Source: Microbacterium fluvii (GTDB lineage Bacteria > Actinomycetota > Actinomycetes > Actinomycetales > Microbacteriaceae). Taken from it: a stretch of 64,000 nt of DNA. The stretch is taken from contig NZ_JAOPFX010000003.1 of NCBI RefSeq assembly GCF_025515205.1, positions 310,001-374,000 of the forward strand, read 5' to 3'. A program made the translations under genes and the position numbers. Position 1 is the first letter of the stretch. Every line of letters begins with the position of its first letter. The notes below the pieces were generated by a model. That model ran no database searches. It saw only the letters and a list, made by a program, of their open reading frames with translations, and was not told the DNA's origin. This document shows, piece after piece, positions 43,810 to 53,443 of the stretch.

Positions 43810-45042
43810 TCACTCGCTGCGGAGTGCGTCGATGGGGGTCAGGCGCGCGGCGCGGGTGGCGGGGTACACACCGAAGGTGATGCCGATCGCGACGGCGACG
43901 CCGAGGGCCAGGAAGATGATCGGCACCGAGACGATGACCGAGCTGCCGATGAGTGCCGGCAGCACCCAGGTGGCGACGATGCCGACGATGACGCCGAGGA
44001 TGCCGCCGCCGAGGCCCAGGATCGCCGCCTCGATCAGGAACTGGCGCCTGATCGCCCCGGGGGGCGCCCCGAGCGCCTTGCGGAGGCCGATCTCGCGGGT
44101 GCGCTCGGTGACCGAGACCAGCATGATGTTCATCACGCCGATTCCGCCGACGAGCAGCGACAGCGCCGCGATGCCGGTGAGCAGCACGGTGAGGGTCTGA
44201 TAGATCGCCGTCGCCGTGTCGACGAGGGCGTCCTGGCTCGAGACGGTGAAGTCGGCGCTGTCGGCGTCGGTGATGCCGTGCAGGTTCGTCAGGATCGCCG
44301 TGACCTCCTGATAGGCCGCCGACAGCACGTCGTCCGAGACCGCCTTGACGTACACGGTCGAGACGCTGGCAGCATCCGTCCCGCCCATCACGGTGTTGGC
44401 CGCGGTGGTGATCGGGATGACGGCGATGTCGTCGAGGTTCGTCGAGGAGCTCGAGCCCGCGGTGTCGAGCACGCCGATGATCTCGAAGTCGGTCGCATCG
44501 ATCGTGACCGTCTGGCCGACGACCGAGGTGGTGCCGAACAGCTCTTCGGCCGTCTCCGAGCCGAGCACCACGACCCGTTCGTTGGTGTCGTATTGCTCCT
44601 GGCTGAAGAAGTCGCCGTACTCCAGGGTGCGCGAGCGCACCTCGGTCCACGAGGTGGTCGTGGCGGTGACCGACGTCGTCCAGTTGGTGTCGTTGGCCTC
44701 CAGTGACAGCGACGAGGTCTTCTCGGGGGCGACGGCCTGCACGTCGGGCGCGGCCACGTCGGACTCGAGCGCCTCTGCGTCGGACAGGGTGAGCGTGGAG
44801 GCCGAGCCGAACCCGCCGCGGATGCCGCTGGAGTCGGTGCTCGAACCGGGCGAGACGATCAGCAGGTTGCTGCCGAGCGAGCTGATCTGCTCGCTGACGT
44901 CCTTCTGGGTGCCCAGGCCCAGCCCGACCGTCACCACGACGGCGGCGATGCCCACGAGGATGCCGAGCACCGTCAGCAGCGACCGCAGCGCGTGTGAGCG
45001 GATCGCGTGCCACGAGGTGGAGAGGGTCTCCGACCAGTTCAT
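43810..45042 (-). CDS. MacB-type ABC transporter permease
   Basis: A 410-residue permease of the MacB/FtsX type. The first membrane helix is near residues 18-40 (SHALRSLLTVLGILVGIAAVVVTV, in part: LLTVLGILVGIAAVVV), followed by a large extracytoplasmic MacB-PCD domain, then three C-terminal helices with GGIGVMNIMLVSVTERTREIG and LIEAAILGLGGGILGV. It is a mechanotransmission-type exporter subunit. The ATG at 45042 overlaps the ATPase stop by 4 bp (45039-45042). Confidence 0.9.
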   Translation of the reverse strand: MNWSETLSTSWHAIRSHALRSLLTVLGILVGIAAVVVTVGLGLGTQKDVSEQISSLGSNLLIVSPGSSTDSSGIRGGFGSASTLTLSDAEALESDVAAPDVQAVAPEKTSSLSLEANDTNWTTSVTATTTSWTEVRSRTLEYGDFFSQEQYDTNERVVVLGSETAEELFGTTSVVGQTVTIDATDFEIIGVLDTAGSSSSTNLDDIAVIPITTAANTVMGGTDAASVSTVYVKAVSDDVLSAAYQEVTAILTNLHGITDADSADFTVSSQDALVDTATAIYQTLTVLLTGIAALSLLVGGIGVMNIMLVSVTERTREIGLRKALGAPPGAIRRQFLIEAAILGLGGGILGVIVGIVATWVLPALIGSSVIVSVPIIFLALGVAVAIGITFGVYPATRAARLTPIDALRSE

Positions 45043-45785
45043 GCCGCCACCTCCCGCACCTGCTCGTCGGAGGTGATGCGGCCGTCGCGCACGAACACGA
45101 TGCGCCGCGCGCGCTGGGCGACCTCGAGCTCGTGCGTGATGAGCACGATGGTGCGGCCCGCCTCGTGCAGCTCGTCGAACAGCCCCAGCACGTCGGCCGT
45201 CGAGGCCGAGTCGAGGTTTCCGGTGGGCTCGTCGGCGAGGATCATGGTCGGCTCTCCGGCCAGCGCCCGCGCCACCGCGACGCGCTGCTGCTGGCCGCCG
45301 GAGAGCTCGCCCGGGCGGTTGTCGAGGCGGTCTCCGAGGCCCACGCGCGTGAGCGCGGCTTCTGCGCGCTCGCGGCGCTCCGCCTTGGCGACCTGCCCGT
45401 AGACCATCGGCAGCTCCACGTTGCGCCACGCCGACAGGGTCGGCAGCAGGTGGAACTGCTGGAAGACGAACCCGATCTGCCGGTTGCGCACGCGCGCCAG
45501 GTCGGCCTCGCTCAGCTGCTCGACGTCTTCGCCGCCGAGGCGGTAGGACCCCGTGGTGAGCACGTCGAGGCAGCCGAGGATGTTCATGAGCGTCGACTTG
45601 CCCGAGCCCGACGGGCCCATGATCGCGACGTACTCGCCCTCGGTGACCTGCAGATCGATGCCTCGGAGGGCCTCGAACTCGATCTCGCCGGTGCGGTAGG
45701 TCTTGCGTGCGTCGACGAGCTCGATGACCGGCTCGCGGATGCCGTCGGCTGCGGTCTCGGCGAACGACGTCGTGACCGCGCTCAC
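45039..45785 (-). CDS. MacB-type ABC transporter ATP-binding protein
   Basis: A 248-residue ATPase of the MacB/LolD class. Walker A is G57-PSGSGKS-T65, followed by Q-loop FVFQQFHLLP, signature LSGGQQQRVAVARAL, Walker B MILADEPTGNLDS and switch LITHE. The GTG start at 45785 overlaps the upstream adaptor stop (45782-45785). With the permease and adaptors it forms a complete tripartite-style exporter. Confidence 0.92.
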   Translation of the reverse strand: MSAVTTSFAETAADGIREPVIELVDARKTYRTGEIEFEALRGIDLQVTEGEYVAIMGPSGSGKSTLMNILGCLDVLTTGSYRLGGEDVEQLSEADLARVRNRQIGFVFQQFHLLPTLSAWRNVELPMVYGQVAKAERRERAEAALTRVGLGDRLDNRPGELSGGQQQRVAVARALAGEPTMILADEPTGNLDSASTADVLGLFDELHEAGRTIVLITHELEVAQRARRIVFVRDGRITSDEQVREVAA

Positions 45786-47059
45786 TGGTTGCCGCCCATG
45801 CCGCCGCCCATCTGGCCGCCGCCGGGGAACTGTCCGTCGCTGGGCATCTCGCCGCCGCCGGGGAACGTGCCGTCGCTCGGGAACTCTCCGTCGCTCGGGA
45901 AGCCGCCGGTCGTGCCGCTGTTGCCCTCGCCAGGCGTGAAGCTGGCGACCAGCACGGTGGTGCCCTCGTCGATGCCCGAGACGATCTCGGTGTAGCTGCC
46001 GCTCGAGTCGCCGACCTCGACGGGGGTCTCGGTCTGCGTGCCGTCGTCGGCGACGACGGTCACGGTGCTCGTTCCGTCGGCGGTCGTGACGGCGGCAGAC
46101 GGCACGGCGAGCACGTCGGTGCGGCGCTCGTAGATGATCGACACGTCGACCGAGACGCCGTCGAAGAGCCCCTCGCCGTCGCCGGTGACGGCGATCGAGA
46201 CGGGGTAGGCCGCCGAGCCCGAGGTGGTCGACGGCAGGAGCCCGACCTCTTCGACGAGCCCGAAGTACTCGGTGCCGTCGTCGGTGGTGAGCTCGACCTG
46301 GTCGCCGGCGGCGACGTTCGAGACGTCGGTCTCGCCGACGGTGACATCCAGGCTCCACGAGTCGGTGCTCACGAGGGTGAAGGCCGCGCTCGACGAGGTG
46401 GTCGTGGTGGAGGTGCTCGACGAGCCGGAGCCGCCCATCGTGGCACCCGAGCCGCCCGAGGTCGAGCTCGACCCCGAGCTCGACGAACCGGAGATCTTGT
46501 CGCCCACCGCGACGCCCACGCTCGTGATGAGCCCGTCTGCGGGGGCGACCAGGGTCGCGTCGTCCATCGCGTCTTCGGCGTCGTCGACCGACTCCTGCGC
46601 CACCTCGACGGCAGCGGCAGCCGCATCCTCTCGCGCCTGCGCGGAGTCGGTGCCGTCGTTGTCGTCTTCGGCGGTGGCGAGCGTCGCCTCGGCTTCGGCG
46701 AGCGTCGCCTTGGCTTCCAGCAGCGACGCCTTCAGCTCGAGCGTGTCGACCTTCGCGAGCGTCTGGCCCTTCTCGACGGTCTCGCCGGCTTCGACGGCGA
46801 CTTTGGTCACGGTGCCCGACACGGCGAAGCTGACGTCCTCCTGCACGGTGGGGGTGACCGTGCCGGTGGTGGTGACCGACTTCTCCATGGTCTGCAGGTC
46901 GGCCGTCGCGGTCTGGGTGATCGTCTCGGCCGCCGCCTGCTGCGAGGGCAGCAGGAAGCCGAAGGCCCAGATCGACAGACCGACCACGGCGACCAGCACC
47001 GTCGAGAGGGTGAACCAGGTCCAGCGGGGGATCTTGCGGATGAACGAGCGTGGACTCAT
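45782..47059 (-). CDS. Membrane-fusion (HlyD/RND-type) adaptor protein
   Basis: A 425-residue adaptor with a membrane helix at residues 15-37, lipoyl halves (VSFAVSGTVTKVAVEAGETV and APADGLITSVGVAVGDKI), an Ala-rich α-hairpin at 105-170 and a β-barrel region. The C-terminus carries repeats of the type FPSDG-E-FPSDG-T-FPGGG-E-MPSDG, ending GGGMGGNQ. First gene of the five-gene minus-strand cluster; the ATG at 47059 is preceded by GAGGAG at a spacing of about 11. Exported substrate unknown. Confidence 0.87.
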   Translation of the reverse strand: MSPRSFIRKIPRWTWFTLSTVLVAVVGLSIWAFGFLLPSQQAAAETITQTATADLQTMEKSVTTTGTVTPTVQEDVSFAVSGTVTKVAVEAGETVEKGQTLAKVDTLELKASLLEAKATLAEAEATLATAEDDNDGTDSAQAREDAAAAAVEVAQESVDDAEDAMDDATLVAPADGLITSVGVAVGDKISGSSSSGSSSTSGGSGATMGGSGSSSTSTTTTSSSAAFTLVSTDSWSLDVTVGETDVSNVAAGDQVELTTDDGTEYFGLVEEVGLLPSTTSGSAAYPVSIAVTGDGEGLFDGVSVDVSIIYERRTDVLAVPSAAVTTADGTSTVTVVADDGTQTETPVEVGDSSGSYTEIVSGIDEGTTVLVASFTPGEGNSGTTGGFPSDGEFPSDGTFPGGGEMPSDGQFPGGGQMGGGMGGNQ

Positions 47060-47235
47060 CGAGTCGGGTCTCCTCAGAACGTGCAGAAGGATGCAGGGAA
47101 GTCGGGCGCCACCGACGCTACGAACCGCATTCATGCGCACGGTTTTCTGCAGTGATGAGTTCGCTATGAAAGGCGGGATCGCGCGCCACGGCGCTCACGG
47201 CGCACAGGGAGATGCGGATCGTAGAATGGGACATC
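47060..47235. promoter_or_regulatory. Divergent promoter region between the export cluster and miaB
   Basis: A 176-bp gap. On the plus strand TAGAAT at 47222-47227 lies 8 nt before the miaB ATG, so miaB is probably leaderless. The minus-strand promoter of the cluster must also lie here, but no clear -10 or operator was recognised for it. Confidence 0.5.
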
Positions 47236-48780
47236 ATGACCAGCGCCGCCCCCACCCTGATCGCGCCCTCGCCGGCCGCCCGCGATGCCTCCGGCCGCGC
47301 GCGCACCTACGAGGTGCGCACCTTCGGCTGCCAGATGAACGTGCACGACTCCGAGCGGCTGTCGGGCTCGCTCGAGAGCGCCGGGTATGTTCCGGCGCCC
47401 GCGGGCGAAGACGCCGACGTCATCGTCATCAACACGTGCGCCGTGCGCGACAACGCCGCGGGCAAGCTCTACGGCACCCTCGGGCACCTCAAGAGCCGCA
47501 AGGACAAGCAGGAGGGCATGCAGATCGCCGTCGGCGGCTGCCTCGCCCAGATGGACAAGGACGTCGTGCAGCAGAAGGCCCCCTGGGTCGACGTCGTCTT
47601 CGGCACCCACAACATGGGGTCTCTGCCGAGCCTGCTCGAACGAGCGCGCCACAACGACGAGGCCGAGCTCGAGATCCTCGAGTCGCTGGAGATCTTCCCG
47701 TCGACCCTCCCCACCAAGCGCGACAGCGTGCACTCGGGCTGGGTGTCGATCTCGGTGGGCTGCAACAACACCTGCACCTTCTGCATCGTGCCGAGCCTGA
47801 GGGGCAAGGAGAAGGATCGGCGTCCGGGCGACATCCTCAGCGAGATCCGGATGCTGGTCGACGACGGCGCGATCGAGGTCACCCTCCTGGGCCAGAACGT
47901 CAACTCCTACGGCGTCGAGTTCGGCGACCGGCAGGCCTTCGGCAAGCTGCTGCGCGCCGCCGGCGAGATCGAGGGGCTCGAGCGCATCCGCTTCACCTCG
48001 CCCCACCCCGCGGCCTTCACCGATGACGTGATCGACGCGATGGCGGAGACCGGCGCCGTCATGCCGCAGCTGCACATGCCGCTGCAGTCGGGCAGCGACC
48101 GCATCCTCAAGGCGATGCGCCGCTCGTACCGCAGCGACCGGTTCCTCGGCATCCTCGATCGCGTGCGCGCCAAGATGCCGCACGCCGCCATCACCACCGA
48201 CATCATCGTCGGCTTCCCCGGCGAGACCGAGGAGGACTTCGAAGACACGATGCGGGTCGTCGAGCAGGCGCGGTTCGCCAGCGCCTTCACCTTCCAGTAC
48301 TCGATCCGCGAGGGCACGCCGGCGGCCACGATGGAGGGCCAGGTGCCCAAGGAGGTCGTGCAGGAGCGCTACGAGCGCCTCGTCGCGCTGCAGGAGCGCA
48401 TCTGCCTCGAAGAGAACCAGAAGCAGCTCGGTCGCGAGGTGCAGGTGCTCGTGTCGGCCGGCGAGGGCAAGAAGGACGCCGAGACGCACCGGCTCACGGG
48501 GCGCGCAGAAGACAACCGCCTCGTGCACTTCGAGGTGCCGGCGGGCTCCGCCGTGCCGCGGCCGGGCGACGTCGTCTCGGTCGTGATCACGCACGCCGCG
48601 CCCTTCCACCTGCTCGCCGACGCCCCGGACGGCGCGCCGCTGCGCATCCGTCGGACACGGGCCGGCGACGCGTGGGACCGCTCGCAGGCCGAGAGCTGCG
48701 GCATCCCCGCCCCTGCTGATGACGCGGGCGCACCCCGCGCCGTGTCGCTCGGGCTGCCGACGCTGCGTATCGGCGTGTGA
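47236..48780 (+). CDS. miaB: tRNA-2-methylthio-N6-dimethylallyladenosine synthase
   Basis: A 514-residue MiaB. The N-terminal UPF0004 cysteines are in [15 protein letters not shown] and GGCLAQ, the radical-SAM CxxxCxxC is in [13 protein letters not shown], and a TRAM domain is near the end. It methylthiolates i6A37 in tRNAs for UNN codons, after MiaA acts. The C-terminal ~60 residues after the TRAM domain look disordered. The ATG at 47236 agrees with the -10 spacing and conserved start. Overlaps the assigned miaA start by 4 bp. Confidence 0.95.
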   Translation: MTSAAPTLIAPSPAARDASGRARTYEVRTFGCQMNVHDSERLSGSLESAGYVPAPAGEDADVIVINTCAVRDNAAGKLYGTLGHLKSRKDKQEGMQIAVGGCLAQMDKDVVQQKAPWVDVVFGTHNMGSLPSLLERARHNDEAELEILESLEIFPSTLPTKRDSVHSGWVSISVGCNNTCTFCIVPSLRGKEKDRRPGDILSEIRMLVDDGAIEVTLLGQNVNSYGVEFGDRQAFGKLLRAAGEIEGLERIRFTSPHPAAFTDDVIDAMAETGAVMPQLHMPLQSGSDRILKAMRRSYRSDRFLGILDRVRAKMPHAAITTDIIVGFPGETEEDFEDTMRVVEQARFASAFTFQYSIREGTPAATMEGQVPKEVVQERYERLVALQERICLEENQKQLGREVQVLVSAGEGKKDAETHRLTGRAEDNRLVHFEVPAGSAVPRPGDVVSVVITHAAPFHLLADAPDGAPLRIRRTRAGDAWDRSQAESCGIPAPADDAGAPRAVSLGLPTLRIGV

Positions 48781-49787
48781 GCATCGATCGGGCGTTGAGC
48801 GAGCCTGACGAGAGCACCCGGGCGTTGAGCGAGCCTGACGAGAGCACCCGGGCGTTGAGCGAGCGAAGCGAGACGAAACGCGCCGAGCCGACCCTCTGGG
48901 CGGTCGTCGGCGCCACCGGCACCGGCAAGACGGCGCTCTCGCTCGACCTCGCCGAAGCGCTCGCCGCCCGCGGCACTCCCGCCGAGATCGTCAACGCCGA
49001 CGCGATGCAGCTGTACCGGGGCATGGACATCGGCACGGCGAAGCTGCCGGTCGCCGATCGCCGCGGCATCCCGCATCACCTCTTCGGCGTGCTCGAGGTG
49101 ACCGACGAGGCGGCCGTCGCCTGGTATCAGGATGCGGCGCGCACGACGATCGGCGAGATCCACGCGCGCGGCGCCGACGCGATCCTCGTCGGCGGCTCTG
49201 GGCTCTACGTCTCGGGGGTCATCTACGACTTCCGCTTCCCTCCGCGCGACACCGCGCTGCGCGAGAGGCTCGAGGCCGAGCTCGACGCGCAGGGCGCCGG
49301 TGCGCTGTTCGCCCGGCTGCGAGCGCTCGACCCCGCCACGGCCGAGCGCGTCGATCCGCGCAACGGCCGCCGTATCGTGCGGGCGCTCGAAGTCCTCGCC
49401 CAGGGCGAGCAGACCCACGGGGCCGCCCTGCCGGCGGCGCCGACGCTCTGGCACGAGCCCACCCGCGTCATCGGCGTGCAGGTGCCCCGCGACGAGCTCG
49501 TCGTGCGCCTCGACGCGCGGGTCGAGGGCATGTGGCGCGAGGGCCTCGTCGACGAGGTCGCGGGTCTGCGCGAGCGGGGGCTCGAGCAGGGCGTCACGGC
49601 GCGCAAGGCCATCGGCTATGCGCAGGCGCTCGCCCAGCTGGAGGGGCGGATGACCGAGGCCGAGGCGATCGCCGAGACCCAGGCGCTGACGCGGCGCTAC
49701 GCGCGCCGCCAGGTGTCGTGGTTCCGCCGCTACGCCGGGGTGACGTGGGTCGACCAGGGCGCGGATGCCGCGGCCCTGGCAGACTGA
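48777..49787 (+). CDS. miaA: tRNA dimethylallyltransferase with repeat-encoded N-terminus
   Basis: A MiaA of up to 336 residues. Walker A is G45-ATGTGK-T52 in [14 protein letters not shown], followed by [17 protein letters not shown] and later [15 protein letters not shown]. It prenylates A37 of tRNAs. The first ~34 residues ([10 protein letters not shown] repeated, then [11 protein letters not shown]) come from a DNA repeat and are not MiaA sequence. The GTG at 48777 overlaps the miaB stop; in-frame TTG codons lie in every repeat copy, the last at 48855, which would give a MiaA of normal length. The true start is uncertain. Confidence 0.9.
   Translation: MSIDRALSEPDESTRALSEPDESTRALSERSETKRAEPTLWAVVGATGTGKTALSLDLAEALAARGTPAEIVNADAMQLYRGMDIGTAKLPVADRRGIPHHLFGVLEVTDEAAVAWYQDAARTTIGEIHARGADAILVGGSGLYVSGVIYDFRFPPRDTALRERLEAELDAQGAGALFARLRALDPATAERVDPRNGRRIVRALEVLAQGEQTHGAALPAAPTLWHEPTRVIGVQVPRDELVVRLDARVEGMWREGLVDEVAGLRERGLEQGVTARKAIGYAQALAQLEGRMTEAEAIAETQALTRRYARRQVSWFRRYAGVTWVDQGADAAALAD
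48790..48884. repeat. Three-copy 30-bp repeat of the GTTGAGCGAGC type
   Basis: Units start at 48790, 48820 and 48850. The first two are identical (GGGCGTTGAGCGAGCCTGAC then GAGAGCACCC); the third continues as GAAGCGAGACGAAACGC. Because the period is 30 bp, it is read in frame as ten-residue repeats at the start of miaA. From memory, similar GTTGAGCGAGCGAAGCGAGACGAAACG elements are common in Microbacteriaceae intergenic DNA; this needs a search to confirm. Confidence 0.85.
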
Positions 49788-49791
49788 CCGG

Positions 49792-50214
49792 ATGACGCTC
49801 GAGATCCGCACGTTCGCACCGGCCGACACCGAGTCCGTCGTCTCGCTGTGGCAGTCGGCCGGCCTCACCCGGCCGTGGAACAACCCGTATCAGGACATCA
49901 ACCGCAAGCTCGCGGTGCAGCCCGAGCTCTTCCTCGTGGCCGTCGACGGCGGCGAGGTGGTCGGCTCGGTGATGGCCGGCTACGACGGGCACCGCGGCTG
50001 GCTCTACTACCTCGCCAGCGATCCCGGCCGGCGCGGCCAGGGCATCGCACGGCGCCTCGTGGCGGAGGCGGAGCATCTGCTGCACGAGATGGGATGCCCC
50101 AAGGTGCAGCTGATGGTGCGCCCGGGCAACGAACAGGCGCACGGCTTCTATGCCGCACTCGGGTACGAGCCCTTCGAGGTCTGGGCGACCGGCAAGCGGC
50201 TCATCGCCGACTGA
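49792..50214 (+). CDS. YpeA-type GNAT acetyltransferase
   Basis: A 140-residue GNAT protein very close in layout to E. coli Ype[19 protein letters not shown] at the start, [17 protein letters not shown], then [20 protein letters not shown] and the acetyl-CoA loop [11 protein letters not shown]. Substrate unproven. The ATG at 49792 is 4 bp after the miaA stop, so it is probably in the miaB-miaA-dapF transcript. Confidence 0.88.
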   Translation: MTLEIRTFAPADTESVVSLWQSAGLTRPWNNPYQDINRKLAVQPELFLVAVDGGEVVGSVMAGYDGHRGWLYYLASDPGRRGQGIARRLVAEAEHLLHEMGCPKVQLMVRPGNEQAHGFYAALGYEPFEVWATGKRLIAD

Positions 50215-50243
50215 CCGCAGCGCCGCCGCCCTATGCTGGAGGG

Positions 50244-51101
50244 ATGCCGCAGACCATCCCCTTCGCGAAGGGCCACGGGACCGGCAACGACTTCGTGATC
50301 GTCCCCGACGCCGACGGCGCGCTCGCCCTCACCGACGACCAGGTCGCCGCCCTGTGCGACCGCCGGTTCGGCATCGGCGGCGACGGCATCCTGCGGGTGG
50401 TGCGCGCGGCCGCGATCGACGAGGGGGCGGATGCTGCGGCATCCGGCGCCGAGTGGTTCATGGACTACCGCAACGCCGACGGGTCGGCTGCGGAGATGTG
50501 CGGCAACGGCATCCGCGTGTTCGCGCACTACCTGGAGTCGGCCGGCCTCGCCTCGCTGGACGCGCCGCTGCCGATCGGCACGCGGGCGGGCGTCAAGACG
50601 CTCACTCGCAGCGACCTCGGCTACGAGGTCGACCTGGGGGAGTGGATCGTCGACGATGCCGACGTGCTCGTGCGGGCGGAGGGCATCGAGGTGGCCCGTC
50701 CGGGCCAGGGCATCGACGTCGGCAATCCGCACGTCGTGGTCGCCCTCTCGAGCGAGGCCGAGCTCGCCGGGCTCGACCTGTCGACGCGGCCCCAGCTCCA
50801 TCCCGAGCCCGCGCACGGCGCCAACGTCGAGTTCGTTGTGCCGCGAGACCCGCTCGTGCAGGGCGGCGTCGGCGGCATCCGCATGCGCGTCTTCGAGCGC
50901 GGCGTCGGCGAGACGCTCAGCTGCGGCACGGGCGTCGCGGCGGCGGCGCTCGCCGTTCGGCACTGGGCGGGAGCGGCGGCACCCGACGCGTGGACGGTCG
51001 AGGTGCCAGGGGGCACCCTGGGCGTGCGCATGGTCGACGGCCGCGTGCTGCTCTCAGGCCCCGCGGCCCTCGTCTTCTCCGGCGAGGTCACCCTCGCCTG
51101 A
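50244..51101 (+). CDS. dapF: Diaminopimelate epimerase
   Basis: A 285-residue DapF with the two catalytic cysteines C86 ([11 protein letters not shown]) and C227 ([12 protein letters not shown]) and the N-terminal [14 protein letters not shown]. It converts LL-DAP to meso-DAP. TATGCT at 50232-50237 lies 6 nt before the ATG, so despite following the acetyltransferase by 29 bp it may be expressed from its own leaderless promoter. Confidence 0.96.
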   Translation: MPQTIPFAKGHGTGNDFVIVPDADGALALTDDQVAALCDRRFGIGGDGILRVVRAAAIDEGADAAASGAEWFMDYRNADGSAAEMCGNGIRVFAHYLESAGLASLDAPLPIGTRAGVKTLTRSDLGYEVDLGEWIVDDADVLVRAEGIEVARPGQGIDVGNPHVVVALSSEAELAGLDLSTRPQLHPEPAHGANVEFVVPRDPLVQGGVGGIRMRVFERGVGETLSCGTGVAAAALAVRHWAGAAAPDAWTVEVPGGTLGVRMVDGRVLLSGPAALVFSGEVTLA

Positions 51102-51102
51102 T

Positions 51103-51172
51103 CCCCGCGAGTTGGCGGCTATCGCCGCTCCCGAGCCCGGGTGGGCGGCAAGAACTGCCAAGTTGCGAGAGT
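51103..51172. repeat. Palindromic repeat of the CGCAACTTGGCA family, copy 1
   Basis: Left arm at 51103-51130 (…CGCGAGTTGGCGGCTATCGC…) and right arm at 51144-51169, whose complement reads CGCAACTTGGCAGTTCTTGC; the arms agree at most positions. It lies between convergent dapF and the methyltransferase gene. A second copy with related arm sequence is at 53444-53526. It may double as a terminator. Confidence 0.7.
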
Positions 51173-51178
51173 CGGCGG

Positions 51179-51820
51179 TCAGGGAAGGGCGACCGGAGCC
51201 GTCGGCGGCGTGCCGTGCCTGCGCACCTTGAGCACCCGGAACCCGCGCGAGGTCGCGGCCCGGTGCACCGAGTAGCCGCGGTCGAACGTCGCGTCGAGCC
51301 AGCGCTGCAGCGAGTCCGACCCGAGGTTGCGCTGCACGACGAACCAGCCGTCCGAGCGCTCATCGAGCCGAGGGATCCAGCGCTCGAGCAGCCCGTGCAG
51401 TTCGTTCTTGCCGATGCGGATCGGCGGGTTCGAGCGGATGCTGCGGAACACGACGTCGTCGGGAACATCGTCCGGCAGCACGGCGTTGACATTGTCGAGA
51501 CCGAGATCGGCGGCGTTGCGGCGAACGAGATCGAGGGCACGCTCGTTGACGTCGACGGCCCAGACGCGAGCCCTGGGCGACTGCAGCGCGAGCGTGAGGG
51601 CGATCGGCCCCCACCCGCAGCCGAGGTCGAGCAGGTCGCCGCCGGGGGGAGGTGCGGGGGTGTTGGCCAGCAGCACGCCGGTGCCGGAGTCGACGTGGTC
51701 GGGGCTGAAGATCCCGCCCGCCGTCGTCACCTCCAGCGGGTGCCCGGCGAGGGTGACGCGGATGCGGCGCAGATTCTCGGCGCTGGCGGGCGACGCGCTG
51801 AAATAGTGCTCATTGCCCAT
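51179..51820 (-). CDS. RsmC-like class I SAM-dependent methyltransferase
   Basis: A 213-residue methyltransferase with the SAM motif LLDLGCGWGPIALTLAL near residue 65 and the substrate-amine motif SNPPIRIG near 130, typical of RsmC/RlmG N2-guanine methyltransferases. It has only one domain, like the short actinobacterial members rather than the duplicated E. coli RsmC. Target is probably rRNA guanine. TAGGCT (minus strand, ending 51829) lies 8 nt before the ATG at 51820. Confidence 0.86.
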   Translation of the reverse strand: MGNEHYFSASPASAENLRRIRVTLAGHPLEVTTAGGIFSPDHVDSGTGVLLANTPAPPPGGDLLDLGCGWGPIALTLALQSPRARVWAVDVNERALDLVRRNAADLGLDNVNAVLPDDVPDDVVFRSIRSNPPIRIGKNELHGLLERWIPRLDERSDGWFVVQRNLGSDSLQRWLDATFDRGYSVHRAATSRGFRVLKVRRHGTPPTAPVALP

Positions 51821-51861
51821 GGCGATCGAGCCTAGCGGAGCCGCCGTCCAGGCGGGAAAGC

Positions 51862-51922
51862 TAGAGTACACGGATGGGCGGAACCGCCCGAACAGGCGGG
51901 AAAACCGCCCCGAAAGGACACA
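51862..51922 (+). promoter_or_regulatory. hflX promoter and two-hairpin leader
   Basis: TAGAGT at 51862-51867 is a -10 candidate. The ~48-nt leader contains GGGCGG-AA-CCGCCC (51876-51889) and GGCGG-GAAAA-CCGCC (about 51895-51909), directly before GAAAGGA, the ribosome site. Pairing this close to the ribosome site could limit initiation. Confidence 0.45.
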
Positions 51923-53437
51923 ATGACCGACACGACCACCCCTGTCGACACCGACGAGACGCAGGTCGACCCCGTCGACCGCGTGCTCGCGCGCGCCGAA
52001 GCGCGATCGGGTGTGCGGGTGTTCGGCGCGCAGGCCCTGCAGGACGCGGCGACCGCCGTCGGCGGCGACACCGACGGCGAGCAGTGGGACCGCGAAGAGC
52101 GTGCCGCGCTCCGCCGCGTCGCAGGTCTGTCGACCGAGCTGCAGGACGTCACCGAGGTCGAATACCGGCAGCTGCGTCTCGAGAACGTCGTGCTCGTCGG
52201 CGTGCACCCGCAGGGCGCGCAGGAAGACGCCGAGAACTCGCTGCGCGAGCTCGCGGCGCTCGCCGAGACCGCCGGAGCCGTCGTGCTCGACGGCGTGCTG
52301 CAGCGCCGCCCGCACCCAGACCCCGCGACCTACCTCGGCAGCGGCAAGGCGCAGGAGCTGCGCGACCTCATCGCGGCGCTCGGCGCCGACACCGTCATCG
52401 CCGACACCGAGCTCGCACCCAGCCAGCGCCGCGCACTCGAAGACGTCGTCAAGGTCAAGGTCATCGACCGCACGACCGTCATCCTCGACATCTTCAGCCA
52501 GCACGCCAAGAGCCGCGAGGGCAAGGCCCAGGTCGAGCTCGCCCAGCTCGAGTACCTGCTTCCCCGCCTCCGCGGCTGGGGCGACTCGATGAGCCGTCAG
52601 GCCGGCGGCCAGGTCGGCGCCGGTGGCGCCGGCATGGGCTCGCGCGGACCGGGTGAGACGAAGATCGAACTCGATCGCCGCCGCATCCGCACCCGCATGG
52701 CGCAGCTGCGCCGTCAGATCCGCGATTTCGCGCCGGCACGTGACGCCAAGCGCGCCGAGCGCAAGCGCAACACGATCCCCTCGGTCGCGATCGCCGGGTA
52801 CACGAACGCCGGCAAGTCGAGCCTGCTCAACCGGCTCACCAGCGCCGGGGTGCTCGTCGAGAACGCACTGTTCGCGACCCTGGACGCCACGGTGCGCCGC
52901 GCCGAGGCATCCGATGGACGCGTCTACACGCTCACCGACACCGTCGGGTTCGTGCGGAACCTGCCGCACCAGCTCGTCGAGGCGTTCCGCTCGACCCTCG
53001 AAGAGGTCGGCGACGCCGATGTCATCGTGCACGTCGTCGACGCCGGCCACCCCGACCCCGCCGCACAGCTGCAGACCGTGCGCGATGTGATCGGCGACGT
53101 GGGTGCGCGCGATGTGCCCGAGCTCGTCGTGTTCAACAAGGCCGACCTGGTCGACGACGACACACGCCTCGTGCTCCGCGGACTCGAGCCGACCGCGCTG
53201 TTCGCGTCGTCGCGCACGGGGGAGGGCATCGACGAGCTGCGCGCGCAGATCGAGCGGATGCTGCCGCTGCCGGCCGTCGAGATCCACGCGCTCGTGCCCT
53301 ACGACCGCGGCGACCTCGTCTCTGCCGCGCACGAGTCCGGGCACATCGTCTCGCAGACCCACGAGGCGGGCGGGACGGCGCTGCACGCCTATGTCGGCGA
53401 GCGCCTCGCCGCCGAGCTCGAGCCCTTCCTCGCCTGA
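51923..53437 (+). CDS. hflX: Ribosome-associated GTPase HflX
   Basis: A 504-residue HflX. The N-terminal HflX domain includes ENSLRELAALAETAGA and HPDPATYLGSGK, then a glycine-rich linker (GGQVGAGGAGMGSRGPGETKIE), and the GTPase domain from about residue 290: G1 GYTNAGKSSL, G3 DTVGF, G4 NKAD. It splits stalled 70S ribosomes under stress. The length is on the long side, with a ~75-residue N-terminal extension. Conserved position after dapF in actinobacteria. Confidence 0.94.
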   Translation: MTDTTTPVDTDETQVDPVDRVLARAEARSGVRVFGAQALQDAATAVGGDTDGEQWDREERAALRRVAGLSTELQDVTEVEYRQLRLENVVLVGVHPQGAQEDAENSLRELAALAETAGAVVLDGVLQRRPHPDPATYLGSGKAQELRDLIAALGADTVIADTELAPSQRRALEDVVKVKVIDRTTVILDIFSQHAKSREGKAQVELAQLEYLLPRLRGWGDSMSRQAGGQVGAGGAGMGSRGPGETKIELDRRRIRTRMAQLRRQIRDFAPARDAKRAERKRNTIPSVAIAGYTNAGKSSLLNRLTSAGVLVENALFATLDATVRRAEASDGRVYTLTDTVGFVRNLPHQLVEAFRSTLEEVGDADVIVHVVDAGHPDPAAQLQTVRDVIGDVGARDVPELVVFNKADLVDDDTRLVLRGLEPTALFASSRTGEGIDELRAQIERMLPLPAVEIHALVPYDRGDLVSAAHESGHIVSQTHEAGGTALHAYVGERLAAELEPFLA

Positions 53438-53443
53438 CTCCGC

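Noticed and set aside
40817..47059. Treating the export cluster as a recent horizontal acquisition
   Set aside because: Codon use and GC look like the neighbours, and no integrase, IS or attachment repeat flanks it; insertion is inferred from gene order only.
48790..48884. CRISPR-like or VNTR interpretation of the 30-bp units
   Set aside because: Units abut with no spacers and the third copy diverges; a dispersed intergenic element is the simpler reading.
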